DNA of 64,000 bases from an uncultured Roseiflexaceae bacterium (GCA_937974195.1 CALJIC010000011.1:12316-76315); one strand, 5' to 3'; positions 8,694 through 16,998 are shown, counted from the stretch's first letter. Program-made: numbers and translations. The notes: generated by a model not told the origin, from the sequence alone.

Positions 8694-9320
8694 ATGGCCG
8701 AAGTCCACGTCTCACAACACCCGCTGGTGCTCCACAAGCTCACGCTGCTGCGCCGCACCATCACCGAACCCAAGAAGTTCCGCGAGCTCGTGCGCGAGCT
8801 CTCGCAGTTCCTGCTCTACGAGGCCACGCTCGACCTGCCGCTCAGCCCGCTCGACGTCGAGACACCGCTCGCGCCCTACCGCGGGCACCGGATCGCCGAG
8901 CAGGTCGGCCTGGTGCCGATCCTGCGCGCCGGCATCGGCATGGTCGACCCGATCCTCGACCTGATCCCGACCGCGCACGTCTGGCACCTCGGGCTCTACC
9001 GCGACCACGACACCCTCGCGCCGGTCACCTACTACAACAAGCTCCCGCCCCAGGTGGACGTGGACTTGTGCCTGGTGCTCGACCCCATGCTCGCCACCGG
9101 CGGCTCGGCCTGCGCCGCTGTGTCGATCCTGAAGGACTGGGGGGCGCGGCGCATCAAGTTCCTCGGCCTGATCGCCGCCCCCGAGGGTGTCCAGGCCCTC
9201 TCCACCGAGCACCCCGATGTGCCGATCCACCTCGCCGCCATCGACGAGCGCCTCAACGAGAAGGGCTACATCGTGCCCGGCCTCGGCGACGCCGGCGACC
9301 GCCAGTTCGGCACCGGGTAG
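8694..9320 (+). CDS. upp: uracil phosphoribosyltransferase
   Basis: Salvages uracil with PRPP to give UMP. The 208-residue protein shows the PRPP-binding motif LDPMLATGGSA (about 129-139) and the C-terminal uracil-binding region GYIVPGLGDAGDR (191-203). The start at 8694 has GAGGAGG 5-10 nt upstream. An in-frame ATG at 8661 would add 11 residues, but the stretch between them is a tandem repeat of ACCGAGGAGGC and looks like duplicated ribosome-binding sequence. A long hairpin follows at 9339-9395. Confidence 0.95.
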   Translation: MAEVHVSQHPLVLHKLTLLRRTITEPKKFRELVRELSQFLLYEATLDLPLSPLDVETPLAPYRGHRIAEQVGLVPILRAGIGMVDPILDLIPTAHVWHLGLYRDHDTLAPVTYYNKLPPQVDVDLCLVLDPMLATGGSACAAVSILKDWGARRIKFLGLIAAPEGVQALSTEHPDVPIHLAAIDERLNEKGYIVPGLGDAGDRQFGTG

Positions 9321-9338
9321 TCCTGACCAGGTGATAGG

Positions 9339-9395
9339 GCACGAGGTGATCCGCTGACACCCGAGCGTCTGAGGTGTGGCGATCAGCTCGTGCCA
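9339..9395 (+). terminator. long imperfect hairpin between upp and the WecA-like gene
   Basis: GGCACGAG (9339-9346) pairs with CTCGTGCC (9388-9395), and TGATC pairs with GATCA inside, giving a stem of about 14 bp with one mismatch and a 23-nt apex. No T-run follows, so it could be a processing site, attenuator or weak terminator. Confidence 0.4.
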
Positions 9396-9431
9396 GCCCT
9401 GTCGCCTCGTCGCTGTCAGAGGCAGTAAGCT

Positions 9432-10559
9432 TTGCTACTAGGTCTCGCGCTCCTCGCGGCGTTCGGAATCGCGTTCACGGTCACCTTCCTGCTGGTGCCG
9501 AGGGTGATCCGCCTCGCAGAGCGGAAGGGGTGGGTCCAGCGCCCCGGCGGGCGGCGCAAGCACAGCCGCCCGACCCCCAACGTGGGCGGGATCGCGATCT
9601 ACGTTGGGTTCGTCGCTGCCATCATCGCGTCCTTCGCGCTTGAGGGGCTCCACCCCGCGCTGCGCCGCACGCCCTTCGAGACGCTGCGCATTGGCCTGCT
9701 GCTCGCCGGGAGCACGCTGCTCTTCGTCGTCATGTGGCTGGACGACGTGCGCGAGCTGTCCTGGCTGCCCAAGTTCTGCGCCCAGTTCGCCGCCGGCCTG
9801 ATCGCCGTCGGGCCGTACCTGTGGGAGCAGACGCGCCTGCCGGACGCGAGCGGTGAGCTCAGCGAGGCGCGCGGGATCCTGCTCACCGCCTTCAACCTGC
9901 CGTACATCGGGCAGGTCAGCCTGTGGGAGATCAGCCCCTGGCTCACCATCCTCGCCACCGTCTTCTGGCTCGGCTGGATGACCAACACCATCAACTGGGC
10001 CGACGGGCTGGACGGGCTGGCGGCGGGGGTCTCGTTCATCGCCGCGATGATGCTCGCGCTCCACGCCCTCACCATCAGGCCCGCGCCGCAGTACACCATC
10101 GCGCTGCTGCCGCTGGCGGTCGCCGGCGCCTGCCTGGCGTTCCTGGCGTACAACCTGCCGCCGGCGCGCATCTTCCTGGGCGGCGGCGCCGAGCTGCTCG
10201 GCTACGCGCTCGGCGTGTGCGCGATCATCGGCGGCGCCAAGCTCGCCACGGTGCTGCTGGTGCTCGGCGTGCCGATCCTGGACGTGGTCTGGCTGATCGT
10301 CTCGCGCACCGCCTCCGGCCACGCGCCGATGCGCGGCGGGCGCGACCACCTGCACCACCGGCTGCACGACATGGGCTACACGCCGCGCCAGATCGTGCTG
10401 TTCTACTACGCGCTGAGCGCCGGCTTCGGCCTGCTCGGCATCTCCGGCGCCAGCCCGGCCCTCAAGCTCGGCGCGCTGCTCGTGCTGCTCGGGATCGGCG
10501 CCGCCACCATTCTCTTCGCCGCCCGCCGCGCCCGCTCCCAGCCCCAGGACGCCCGCTGA
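9432..10559 (+). CDS. undecaprenyl-phosphate sugar-1-phosphate transferase (MraY/WecA/TagO family)
   Basis: A polytopic membrane enzyme of 375 residues with about ten hydrophobic helices. It should transfer a UDP-sugar phosphate (often GlcNAc-1-P) to undecaprenyl phosphate at the start of surface glycan synthesis. The family motifs are present: MWLDD (101-105), NTINWADGLDGLA (about 185-197) and the HxxxxxxxDHLHHRL-type histidine motif near 296-311, which is characteristic of WecA/TagO rather than MraY. Translation begins at TTG 9432 with GAGG upstream; no in-frame ATG fits. The exact sugar is unknown. Confidence 0.9.
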   Translation: MLLGLALLAAFGIAFTVTFLLVPRVIRLAERKGWVQRPGGRRKHSRPTPNVGGIAIYVGFVAAIIASFALEGLHPALRRTPFETLRIGLLLAGSTLLFVVMWLDDVRELSWLPKFCAQFAAGLIAVGPYLWEQTRLPDASGELSEARGILLTAFNLPYIGQVSLWEISPWLTILATVFWLGWMTNTINWADGLDGLAAGVSFIAAMMLALHALTIRPAPQYTIALLPLAVAGACLAFLAYNLPPARIFLGGGAELLGYALGVCAIIGGAKLATVLLVLGVPILDVVWLIVSRTASGHAPMRGGRDHLHHRLHDMGYTPRQIVLFYYALSAGFGLLGISGASPALKLGALLVLLGIGAATILFAARRARSQPQDAR

Positions 10560-10560
10560 G

Positions 10561-10640
10561 GCCAAGCGGCCCTCTCTGAGCGGCAGAAAAAGAGATGCGG
10601 AGGGCGAAGAACCGCCCTCCACACCTCACTCCACGGCGTA
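10561..10640. repeat. composite intergenic repeat, degenerate copy
   Basis: Contains CTCTGAGCGGCAGAAAAAGAG and a GGAGGGCGAAGAACCGCCCTCC hairpin between two convergent genes. Its stem-loop may also serve as a bidirectional terminator. Confidence 0.45.
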
Positions 10641-10664
10641 CGCGATACCTGTTGCTGTCTCCCG

Positions 10665-12476
10665 CTACTTGCAGAACGTCAGCAGTAGGCTGTTGGTGTC
10701 GTCGTCGTTCTCGCCGTCGGTCAGGCGCCGCCGGGTGTCCAGCCACACCCGGTACGAGCAGCTCGCCCACGAGGAGATATCGAAGTGCAGCGTCCCGCTC
10801 CCGCCGCGCGCCGTCGAGCCGGCTGGGAGCGGCGGCACCACCGTGCCCGGCGCGTCGCCCGACGCGCTCTCGATCCGCACGCCCCAGCTCGCCAGCAGCT
10901 CGTGATCCACGCTGTAGAGCACGTCCAGGTCGGCGCTCAGCCCCGAGCAGGCGCCCGAGTCGCCGCTGATGAACTGCTGCAGGTTCAGCTCGCGCACCTC
11001 GATCCAGTTGTTCACGTGGATCTTCGCCAGGGTGTTGCTGTACGCAGCCGGCTCGCCCACCGGCCCGGCCTCGAAGATGAGCGCCGTGGCCCGGCCGTTC
11101 TTCGGGTCGGCCACCGGGTTGCCGGCCCCGCTCCCCGGCGCGCCGGCCACCGGGAGCACCTGCGTGGTGTTGAAGCGCATCAGCACGCCGTTGATGCCGT
11201 CGTCCGAGAAGTTCTGGTCCACCGTCACCCAGCCGTCGCTGTCCGGCACGATCACGTGCGCCGGAACTGGCCCCCACGGCCCCGGGCTCACCGGCGCCGG
11301 CGTCGGGTCGGGGGTCGCGCCGCTGGCCTGCAGCCGCACGGTCTGGGTGGTCAGCACGAGGTTGTCATCGAACAGCTTCCAGTAGATCGGCCGGTAGCCG
11401 ATCACCGCGTCGCTCACCAGCGCGCCGGCGATCGGCGTTGGCGTCGGCTCGCCCTCAAGCTGGTAGAGGAACCGGTAGCGCATCGGCTTGGTTGGGTCGC
11501 CCGGCAGCGTCTTCGGGCAGAATCCCTTCAGCTTGAGCGCGCCGAAGAAGCCGTAGTCGGGCCCGCCGTGCCCCACCACCGCCGCCAGCGTCCTGCCGGT
11601 TGCGCTGCTGATGTCGCTGTAGATGTGGAAGTCGCCGACGTGCGTGAACCACGGCTGGTCGAAGGGCGGCGGCTCGTCGAAGTCCACGCACAGGTCGACG
11701 CAGAAGCACGGCCCGGCGTTCTCCCGGTCGCTCGCCCGGCCGCGCGTCGGCGGCTCGTCGAGCAGCACCTGCCCGCCGCCGGTCTCCACGCGGAAGTACA
11801 GGTCCGGCCCGCCGAACCACTCGATGTTGATGAACGGCGAGAACGGCGTCTTCTTGAAGTCCGCGGCGCTGTAGTCGATGCGGAACTTGCCCGCGCCGTC
11901 GGTCGTCGCCGCGCCCAAGGCGTCCGGCTGCGTCCAGTCCGCGTCGAAGGCGCTCACCTTTAGCCCGGCGATCGGCTCCTGCGTCTCGCAGCTGCGCACC
12001 GTGCCGCAGATCGTCCAGGCGCCGAAGCGGGCGCGGATCGCGCACCACAGCCGGAATGGGATGCAGTAATCCCACACCGCCAGGAAGCCGCCCTCGACCC
12101 TGCGCCACAGCGGCTGAAGCGTCGTGATCGTGAACTGGAGCGGCCGCGTCTCCTCCGCGCCGGCCTTCATCCGCGGCACGCTCGCGCAGTACACGTCCAC
12201 CTCGAACGCCTCGCCAGCGTACTGCTCCCGCTCGCCCAGCTCGAAGCTGAAGCGGCCGTCGGCGTCAGTCTTCGTCTCGGCGATCAGCCGCCCGGCCTTG
12301 CCGCCCACGTCGTCATCGCTCAGGATGGCCGCCGTGTCCTTGGCGCTCGCCACCGCTAGCGCCGCGATGTTCTCGCCCTCCCGCACCCGGTACAGCCGGA
12401 CGATCACGTCCGACAGCACCTCGCGGCAGTCCGTGCAGATCAGTCCACACAGCTGGCCCTTAAAAACATGGCTCAT
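10665..12476 (-). CDS. large protein with carboxypeptidase-regulatory-like beta-sandwich repeats
   Basis: I do not recognise this 603-residue protein. It starts with a cysteine-rich stretch (Cys10, Cys14, Cys17). At least two transthyretin/SpaA/carboxypeptidase-regulatory-like beta-sandwich units follow, recognised by the TDADGRFSF and TDGAGKFRIDY type strands near 75 and 205. The C-terminal half is acidic, rich in Pro/Thr/Asp, with several tryptophans and sparse cysteines. No signal peptide or transmembrane helix is seen, which is odd for a sandwich-repeat protein. The ATG at 12476 has GAGGAGG upstream, preferred over the ATG five codons earlier. It stands alone. Confidence 0.7.
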   Translation of the reverse strand: MSHVFKGQLCGLICTDCREVLSDVIVRLYRVREGENIAALAVASAKDTAAILSDDDVGGKAGRLIAETKTDADGRFSFELGEREQYAGEAFEVDVYCASVPRMKAGAEETRPLQFTITTLQPLWRRVEGGFLAVWDYCIPFRLWCAIRARFGAWTICGTVRSCETQEPIAGLKVSAFDADWTQPDALGAATTDGAGKFRIDYSAADFKKTPFSPFINIEWFGGPDLYFRVETGGGQVLLDEPPTRGRASDRENAGPCFCVDLCVDFDEPPPFDQPWFTHVGDFHIYSDISSATGRTLAAVVGHGGPDYGFFGALKLKGFCPKTLPGDPTKPMRYRFLYQLEGEPTPTPIAGALVSDAVIGYRPIYWKLFDDNLVLTTQTVRLQASGATPDPTPAPVSPGPWGPVPAHVIVPDSDGWVTVDQNFSDDGINGVLMRFNTTQVLPVAGAPGSGAGNPVADPKNGRATALIFEAGPVGEPAAYSNTLAKIHVNNWIEVRELNLQQFISGDSGACSGLSADLDVLYSVDHELLASWGVRIESASGDAPGTVVPPLPAGSTARGGSGTLHFDISSWASCSYRVWLDTRRRLTDGENDDDTNSLLLTFCK

Positions 12477-12661
12477 CGTGGTCCTCCTCACGGGTGTGAT
12501 GTGTCGGTGCGCCGGCGTCGGGCGACCACATCGTCGCCCATTGCCCTGTCAAACGTCCACATCTCCCGCTTTCTTGGAGGCCACTCGAATATGTCAACTA
12601 CTCCCCTTCGTAGCCATCACCAGCCTATCATCCTCCGCGCCCTCCGCGCCCTCCGTGGATC

Positions 12662-13837
12662 CTAGGGCACGAGCACCCGCCCCACCACGAACTTCAGGTA
12701 GCGCCCCTCCGGGAACCCCGCCGGCACGGGGTGGTCGAGCGGCTGGCCGGCCTCGTGGATGATCTGCAGCCTGCGCCCGGCCTGCGCCCCGGCGGCCGCC
12801 AGCGCCTCCTTGAACGCCTCCGGCCCGACCTGGCTGGTGCAGCTCGCCGTCGCCAGCAGCCCGCCGGGTGCCACGCAGCGCATCCCCAGCGCGTTGAGCC
12901 TGGCGTAGGCTCGCTGCGCGGCGTAGCGGCTCTGCCGGCTCCTGGCGAAGCTCGGCGGGTCGAGGATCACCAGGTCGAACGTCCGCCCCTCCTTGGCGTA
13001 GGCCGCCAGCAGCTCGAAGCAGTCCGCCGTCACGAAGCTGTGCCGGCCCGCGTCCAGCCGGTTCAGGCGGATGTTCGCCTCCGCCGCCTGCGCCAGCCCC
13101 TTGCCGATGTCCGCGCTCACCACTTCGCTCGCGCCCCCGCGCAGCGCGTACAGCGAGAAGCCGCCGGTGTAGGCGAAGCAGTTCAGCACGGAGCGCCCCG
13201 CGCTCAGCCCCTCGACCGTGCGCCGGTTCTCGCGCTGGTCCAGGAACAGCCCGGTCTTCTGCCCGCCCTGCAGGTCGGCGTAGAACTGCAGGCCGTGCTC
13301 CTCGATCACCAGGTCGGCCGGCGGCTGCTCGCCCCACAGGACCGACGCGCGGCGGGACGGGTCCTCCCCCGCCTGTCCCCGCGCAACCACCCCCCGCAGG
13401 CCGGGGTCGCACGCCCGCATCTCGTCGACCACCGCCGCCAGCAGCGCCTCGACGCTGGCCGTGTACGTCTGAACGACCGCGTACGCGCCGTAGCGGTCCA
13501 CGGTGATCCCCGGCAGCCCGTCTCCCTCGCCGAACAGCCAGCGGTAGGCGCTGCACCCGGCCTCTCGCAGCGGCGCCCGCAGCTCCCACGCCGCGCGCAC
13601 CCGCCCGCGCACCAGACGCGCGTCCGGCGGGCCGTGCTCCGAGAACACCCGCACCGCGATCGGGCTCGCCGAGTCCCACAGGCCGTAGCCGGTCCAGCCG
13701 CCGCAGCGCAGCCGCACCGTGGCGCCCATCGGCAGCCGCAGGGACGGCGGCACGTGGTCGCGGTAGACCCACGGGTGCCCCTGCGCCAGGCGCTCCTTCA
13801 GGCTGCTGGGCAGGCGTATCTCCGGTAGTTTGGCCAT
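12662..13837 (-). CDS. RlmI-like 23S rRNA (cytosine-C5) methyltransferase
   Basis: A 391-residue class I SAM methyltransferase of the RlmI/RlmK-L-C family, with an N-terminal PUA-like RNA-binding domain (about 1-75), the connecting EEHGLQFYADLQGGQKTG region, motif I LNCFAYTGGFSLYA (218-231), catalytic motif LDPPSFARS (292-300) and a second motif ATASCTSQ with Cys333. Family members methylate C1962 of 23S rRNA; the target here is inferred. A GGAGG site precedes the ATG. It is divergent from the methyltransferase gene at 13935, 97 nt away. Confidence 0.88.
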   Translation of the reverse strand: MAKLPEIRLPSSLKERLAQGHPWVYRDHVPPSLRLPMGATVRLRCGGWTGYGLWDSASPIAVRVFSEHGPPDARLVRGRVRAAWELRAPLREAGCSAYRWLFGEGDGLPGITVDRYGAYAVVQTYTASVEALLAAVVDEMRACDPGLRGVVARGQAGEDPSRRASVLWGEQPPADLVIEEHGLQFYADLQGGQKTGLFLDQRENRRTVEGLSAGRSVLNCFAYTGGFSLYALRGGASEVVSADIGKGLAQAAEANIRLNRLDAGRHSFVTADCFELLAAYAKEGRTFDLVILDPPSFARSRQSRYAAQRAYARLNALGMRCVAPGGLLATASCTSQVGPEAFKEALAAAGAQAGRRLQIIHEAGQPLDHPVPAGFPEGRYLKFVVGRVLVP

Positions 13838-13899
13838 CGCTCCTCCAGGTATCTTCTCGCGGCGGGCGCGGGCGATTCGGCCTTCCTCGCCTGCAGAGG

Positions 13900-13928
13900 T
13901 TGACGATCGCCCATGCTTGCTCTACGAT
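13900..13928 (+). promoter_or_regulatory. promoter with -10 next to the start codon
   Basis: TTGACG (13900-13905), a 17-nt spacer and TACGAT (13923-13928). The ATG of the following gene begins 7 nt after the -10 box, so transcription is expected to start at the ATG and no SD sequence exists. Confidence 0.6.
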
Positions 13929-13934
13929 GATTGT

Positions 13935-14789
13935 ATGCAACAGGAGTATCGCGCCGCCGGCCTCGACTGGCTCGCGGTCTGGCGGGAGATGTACGACGCC
14001 GAGCGCGAGCAGGGCGAGCAGGCCACCGCCTCGGGCTTCCACGTCGGCGCAGACTACTGGGCGGGCCAGGCCGACCGGTTCGCCGCAGCGGCGCGGCGCT
14101 CGCCCCAGCCGGACCCGTTCCTTCAGCGGGTCCTGGCGCAGCTTCGCCCGACGGACACCGTGATGGACATCGGGGCCGGCAGCGGGCGCTACCTGCCGTA
14201 CCTCGCGCGCGCCTGCGCCCACGTCGTCGCGGTCGAGCCCTCGCCGGCCATGCGGGGCCACCTCGAGCGGCGCATCGCCGACGAGCGGCTGGAGAACGTC
14301 TCGGTGCTGCCGGCCAGCTGGCCCGCCCCCGACGCCCCGCCCTGCGATGTCGCGATCTCGGCCCACGTCGTGTACGCCGTGCGCGAGATCGGGCCGTTCC
14401 TCCAGCACATGGACGCGGTCGCGCGCCGGGCGTGCTTTCTCTACCTGGCCATCCGTCACCCGGCGAGCTTCATCAGCCCGCTCTGGGAGCGCTTCCACGG
14501 CCAGCCGCGCCGCCCGCTGCCCGGCGCGCTCGAGTGCCTGTGCGCGCTCCACCAGCTCGGGATTCCGGCCTCGCTGGACCTGGTGCCCGCCACCAGCCGC
14601 ATCGCCTTCGCCGACGAGGCCGAGGCGTTGGCCGACGTCCGCTTCCGCCTGCGGTTCCCGCCCGACCCGCGGCGGGATGCCGAGATCCGCGAGGTGGTGC
14701 GCGCCACGTTCGAGCGCGATGCCGATGGCGCGCTGCTCCCGCCGGGCCAGCCGGCCGCGCTGGCGGTCATCCATTGGAGTAAGGCGTAA
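13935..14789 (+). CDS. class I SAM-dependent methyltransferase
   Basis: A 284-residue protein with a Rossmann methyltransferase domain. Motif I is VMDIGAGSGRYL (about 76-87), followed by an acidic residue at AVEPSPAM and a motif IV-like CDVAISAHVVY. The substrate is unknown; it resembles the methyltransferase-11/25 type. The frame remains open 35 codons upstream, but the promoter TTGACG-N17-TACGAT puts the transcription start at this ATG. The gene therefore looks leaderless. The neighbour upstream is divergent. Confidence 0.75.
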   Translation: MQQEYRAAGLDWLAVWREMYDAEREQGEQATASGFHVGADYWAGQADRFAAAARRSPQPDPFLQRVLAQLRPTDTVMDIGAGSGRYLPYLARACAHVVAVEPSPAMRGHLERRIADERLENVSVLPASWPAPDAPPCDVAISAHVVYAVREIGPFLQHMDAVARRACFLYLAIRHPASFISPLWERFHGQPRRPLPGALECLCALHQLGIPASLDLVPATSRIAFADEAEALADVRFRLRFPPDPRRDAEIREVVRATFERDADGALLPPGQPAALAVIHWSKA

Positions 14790-14943
14790 CTTTTAGCCTG
14801 TGTAGGACGTAGCATGCAGTAGATGTGAAACGGTATCTTTTGCGGGCGGCGGAGCTGCCTCGCTGGTGTCACGGGAGCGGCGACACGCTGAGGGCTCCGC
14901 GTCCGCATGCCAGCAGCCGCGGAGCGGCGCAAAGGATAGCCCG

Positions 14944-15162
14944 ATGATGACATTTGGATCGCTTTTCGCACTGATCGCCTGCCTGGTCGTCGTGTTCCTC
15001 GTCGTCGGCGCCGTTGGCTTCGTGACCCTGCTCAAGGCCGGCGTCATCGTGCGCCACGCGACGAAGCCGACGCATCAGGATTTCAGCAACTATACTCTCA
15101 GCCAGGGCCGCGAGGTGCGTCCGGAAGAAGAGCAGCGAGCCGAGCGACCGGCCGAGCGCTGA
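14944..15162 (+). CDS. small single-span membrane protein
   Basis: A 72-residue protein with one N-terminal transmembrane helix (about 6-32) and a charged C-terminal tail rich in Glu and Arg. AAAGGA lies 7 nt before the ATG. The start of the open frame further upstream runs through repeat-like sequence and is rejected. It is followed 33 nt later by another small membrane protein, probably in the same operon. Function unknown. Confidence 0.6.
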   Translation: MMTFGSLFALIACLVVVFLVVGAVGFVTLLKAGVIVRHATKPTHQDFSNYTLSQGREVRPEEEQRAERPAER

Positions 15163-15195
15163 TGAACGTCGTGACCAACCCGCGGACAACAAGCT

Positions 15196-15636
15196 ATGCG
15201 TAGCGCCCTCGTCGAAGCCATCCTGGTCGGCATCGGCGTGGCCGCCGCAGCGATGGTGCTCCGCGCGCAGCTGGGCGACGCGCCGCTGTACACGCAGCTC
15301 ATGGCGCTGCTCTCCGCCGGTGTCCTCCTCGGCATATTTCAGCTTGCGCTCGGATTCCGCCGCTTCCGCGGCGTCCGCCGCACTCCGCCGCGGCGGCGCC
15401 CGCCCGACGAGACACCGCCCGCTCCGCCCGCGGCGCCGGATGACAGCGACCACACCTGGACCGGGCTGATGGCGCCGGTCGCTGCGCCGCACAGCAACGG
15501 CTCGTCGCCCGACGGCGACCCGCCGGCCGAGCAGGTGGTTGCGGGAGAGCAGCAGGCCGCCGTGGCCGAAGAGCGCGCGGGAGGCGAGGCCTCCCCGGAG
15601 ATGCCTTCACCTGCCGCAGAGCGGCGGGAAGAATGA
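15196..15636 (+). CDS. small membrane protein with disordered C-terminal tail
   Basis: A 146-residue protein with two predicted transmembrane helices (about 5-22 and 34-53), a basic stretch, then a long Pro/Ala/Glu-rich tail. The last codons (about 15605-15636) coincide with a GCCGCAGAGCGGCGGGAAGAA fragment that matches the right arm of the dispersed hairpin repeat, so its C terminus may be repeat-derived. No recognised domain. Confidence 0.55.
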   Translation: MRSALVEAILVGIGVAAAAMVLRAQLGDAPLYTQLMALLSAGVLLGIFQLALGFRRFRGVRRTPPRRRPPDETPPAPPAAPDDSDHTWTGLMAPVAAPHSNGSSPDGDPPAEQVVAGEQQAAVAEERAGGEASPEMPSPAAERREE

Positions 15637-15705
15637 GGCCTGTGGCGGAGCCGAACGCCCGTGCGGGCGCTACCCCACGCCCGAATGCCGCGCAGCGCCG
15701 CGGCA

Positions 15706-15714
15706 TGGTATAAT
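15706..15714 (+). promoter_or_regulatory. extended -10 promoter upstream of udg
   Basis: TGGTATAAT is an extended -10 element. The -35 region is weak, as is usual for extended -10 promoters. An ATG begins 8 nt after the box. Confidence 0.55.
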
Positions 15715-15721
15715 ACACGAT

Positions 15722-15757
15722 ATGCGGAAACAGAGCCTGAAGAGGACACGCCAGTGA
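15722..15757 (+). CDS. candidate leaderless 11-codon upstream ORF
   Basis: An ATG 7 nt beyond a perfect extended -10 box opens an 11-codon frame rich in Lys and Arg (MRKQSLKRTRQ). Its TGA (15755-15757) overlaps the GTG start of udg (15754-15756). This would couple translation of the glycosylase to reading of the leader. The ORF also contains the SD of udg, so it could be simple coincidence. Confidence 0.35.
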   Translation: MRKQSLKRTRQ

Positions 15758-16395
15758 GCGCAGCGGAAGAGCTGGGGCGGATCGCCGCCGAAGTGCGCGG
15801 CTGTCGGGCGTGCAAGCTATATCAGACAGCGACGAGGGGTGTTCCCGGCGAAGGCCCGGCCGACGCCAAGATCATGTTCATCGGCGAGGCCCCGGGATTT
15901 AACGAGGACCGCCAAGGCCGCCCGTTCGTGGGCGCCGCCGGCCAGTTCCTCGAGGAGCTGCTGGCCATCGCCGGGCTGCGCCGTCAGGATGTGTTCATCG
16001 CCAACGTGGTGAAGCACCGGCCGCCGAACAACCGTGACCCGGAGCCGGATGAGATCGCCGCGTGCGCGCCGTTCCTCGAGCGCCAGATCGCCGCCATCAA
16101 CCCGCTGGTCATCGTCACCCTCGGCCGCTTCTCCATGGCGCGCTGGTTCCCCGGCGAGCGGATCTCGCGCATCCACGGCCAGCCGCGCTGGATCGGCGGC
16201 CGCATGATCATCCCGATGATGCACCCGGCCGCAGCGCTGCACCAGCCGCAGAACCGCCCGCTGATCGAGAACGACTTCCGCCGGCTGCCGGAGTTCCTCG
16301 CCGAGGCCGAGCGCCGTATGGCGCAGGCGGCGCAGAGCACAGCCGTGCCGGAGAAGCCGGACGAGCCGGAGATGGAGCAGCTGTCACTCTTCTAG
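15754..16395 (+). CDS. udg: type-4 (Fe-S) uracil-DNA glycosylase
   Basis: Removes uracil from DNA in base-excision repair. Motif 1 is GEAPGFNED (about 44-52), followed by PFVGAAGQ, NRDPEPDE and the motif 2 histidine region MHPAAALH. Cluster residues visible are Cys17 and Cys20 (CRAC) and Cys104, but the position that is Cys in the usual KCRPP motif is His88 (KHRPP). The protein ends in QLSLF, a match to the bacterial sliding-clamp-binding consensus. The GTG at 15754 has AGAGGA 7 nt upstream. Length 213. Confidence 0.9.
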   Translation: MSAAEELGRIAAEVRGCRACKLYQTATRGVPGEGPADAKIMFIGEAPGFNEDRQGRPFVGAAGQFLEELLAIAGLRRQDVFIANVVKHRPPNNRDPEPDEIAACAPFLERQIAAINPLVIVTLGRFSMARWFPGERISRIHGQPRWIGGRMIIPMMHPAAALHQPQNRPLIENDFRRLPEFLAEAERRMAQAAQSTAVPEKPDEPEMEQLSLF

Positions 16396-16404
16396 AAGCG
16401 TTCT

Positions 16405-16998
16405 ATGAAAACATACCGTCTCTCGCCCTCCGGCCGCCGCACCGCCCTCATCCTGCTCATCGGCGCGCTCATCATCTGGGCGTTCGCACTCTGGAGCTTC
16501 CGCAGCACGCTTGGCATCAGCTATAACCCGCTGGCCTTCTGGGGCTCGCTGCGCGCCAGCATCGAGCGCGGGCTCGGCGTCGGCGAGGTGGTGCCGGCGC
16601 TGCTCATGCTCGTCCTGATCGTCGCCACGCCGCTGGTGGTCTGGAACATCCTCGAGGAGTGGGACGCCGCCTACACGCCGTCTGAGGAAGGGCTGCAGTT
16701 CAGCTCGCTCGGCGTGCGCGTCACCTACCCGTGGGACGGCATCCGCGCCGTGCGCCCGGTCGATGAGGAGAGCGACGAGCCCATGGATGAGCTGGTGCTC
16801 GCCGAGGACTACACCGCCCAGATTAAGAACCCGCTGCTGCGCTTCCTCCACCGCCAGGCCTACGGCCGCACCAAGCTGCCGCTGTACGCCGGCCTGGACG
16901 GGCGCGAGGAGCTGCTCGCGGAGATCCGACGCAGGGCCGCGCTCGATGCGGCCGTGCCCGCCGACGCCCCGGCGCCTGCCGAGGGCCAGGCTTCCTAG
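16405..16998 (+). CDS. two-span membrane protein of unknown function
   Basis: A 197-residue protein with transmembrane helices near 14-33 and 62-82, followed by a soluble domain (about 90-175) with short beta strands reminiscent of bacterial PH-like membrane proteins, and an Ala/Pro-rich tail. It begins 9 nt after the udg stop, so it is likely cotranscribed with it. I recognise no catalytic motif. Confidence 0.6.
   Translation: MKTYRLSPSGRRTALILLIGALIIWAFALWSFRSTLGISYNPLAFWGSLRASIERGLGVGEVVPALLMLVLIVATPLVVWNILEEWDAAYTPSEEGLQFSSLGVRVTYPWDGIRAVRPVDEESDEPMDELVLAEDYTAQIKNPLLRFLHRQAYGRTKLPLYAGLDGREELLAEIRRRAALDAAVPADAPAPAEGQAS

Noticed and set aside
12632..12660. CTCCGTG-type direct repeats near 12.65 and 34.09 kb as a mobile element
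   Set aside because: Only about 20 nt are shared and no inverted ends or target duplications are seen; too little to call an element.
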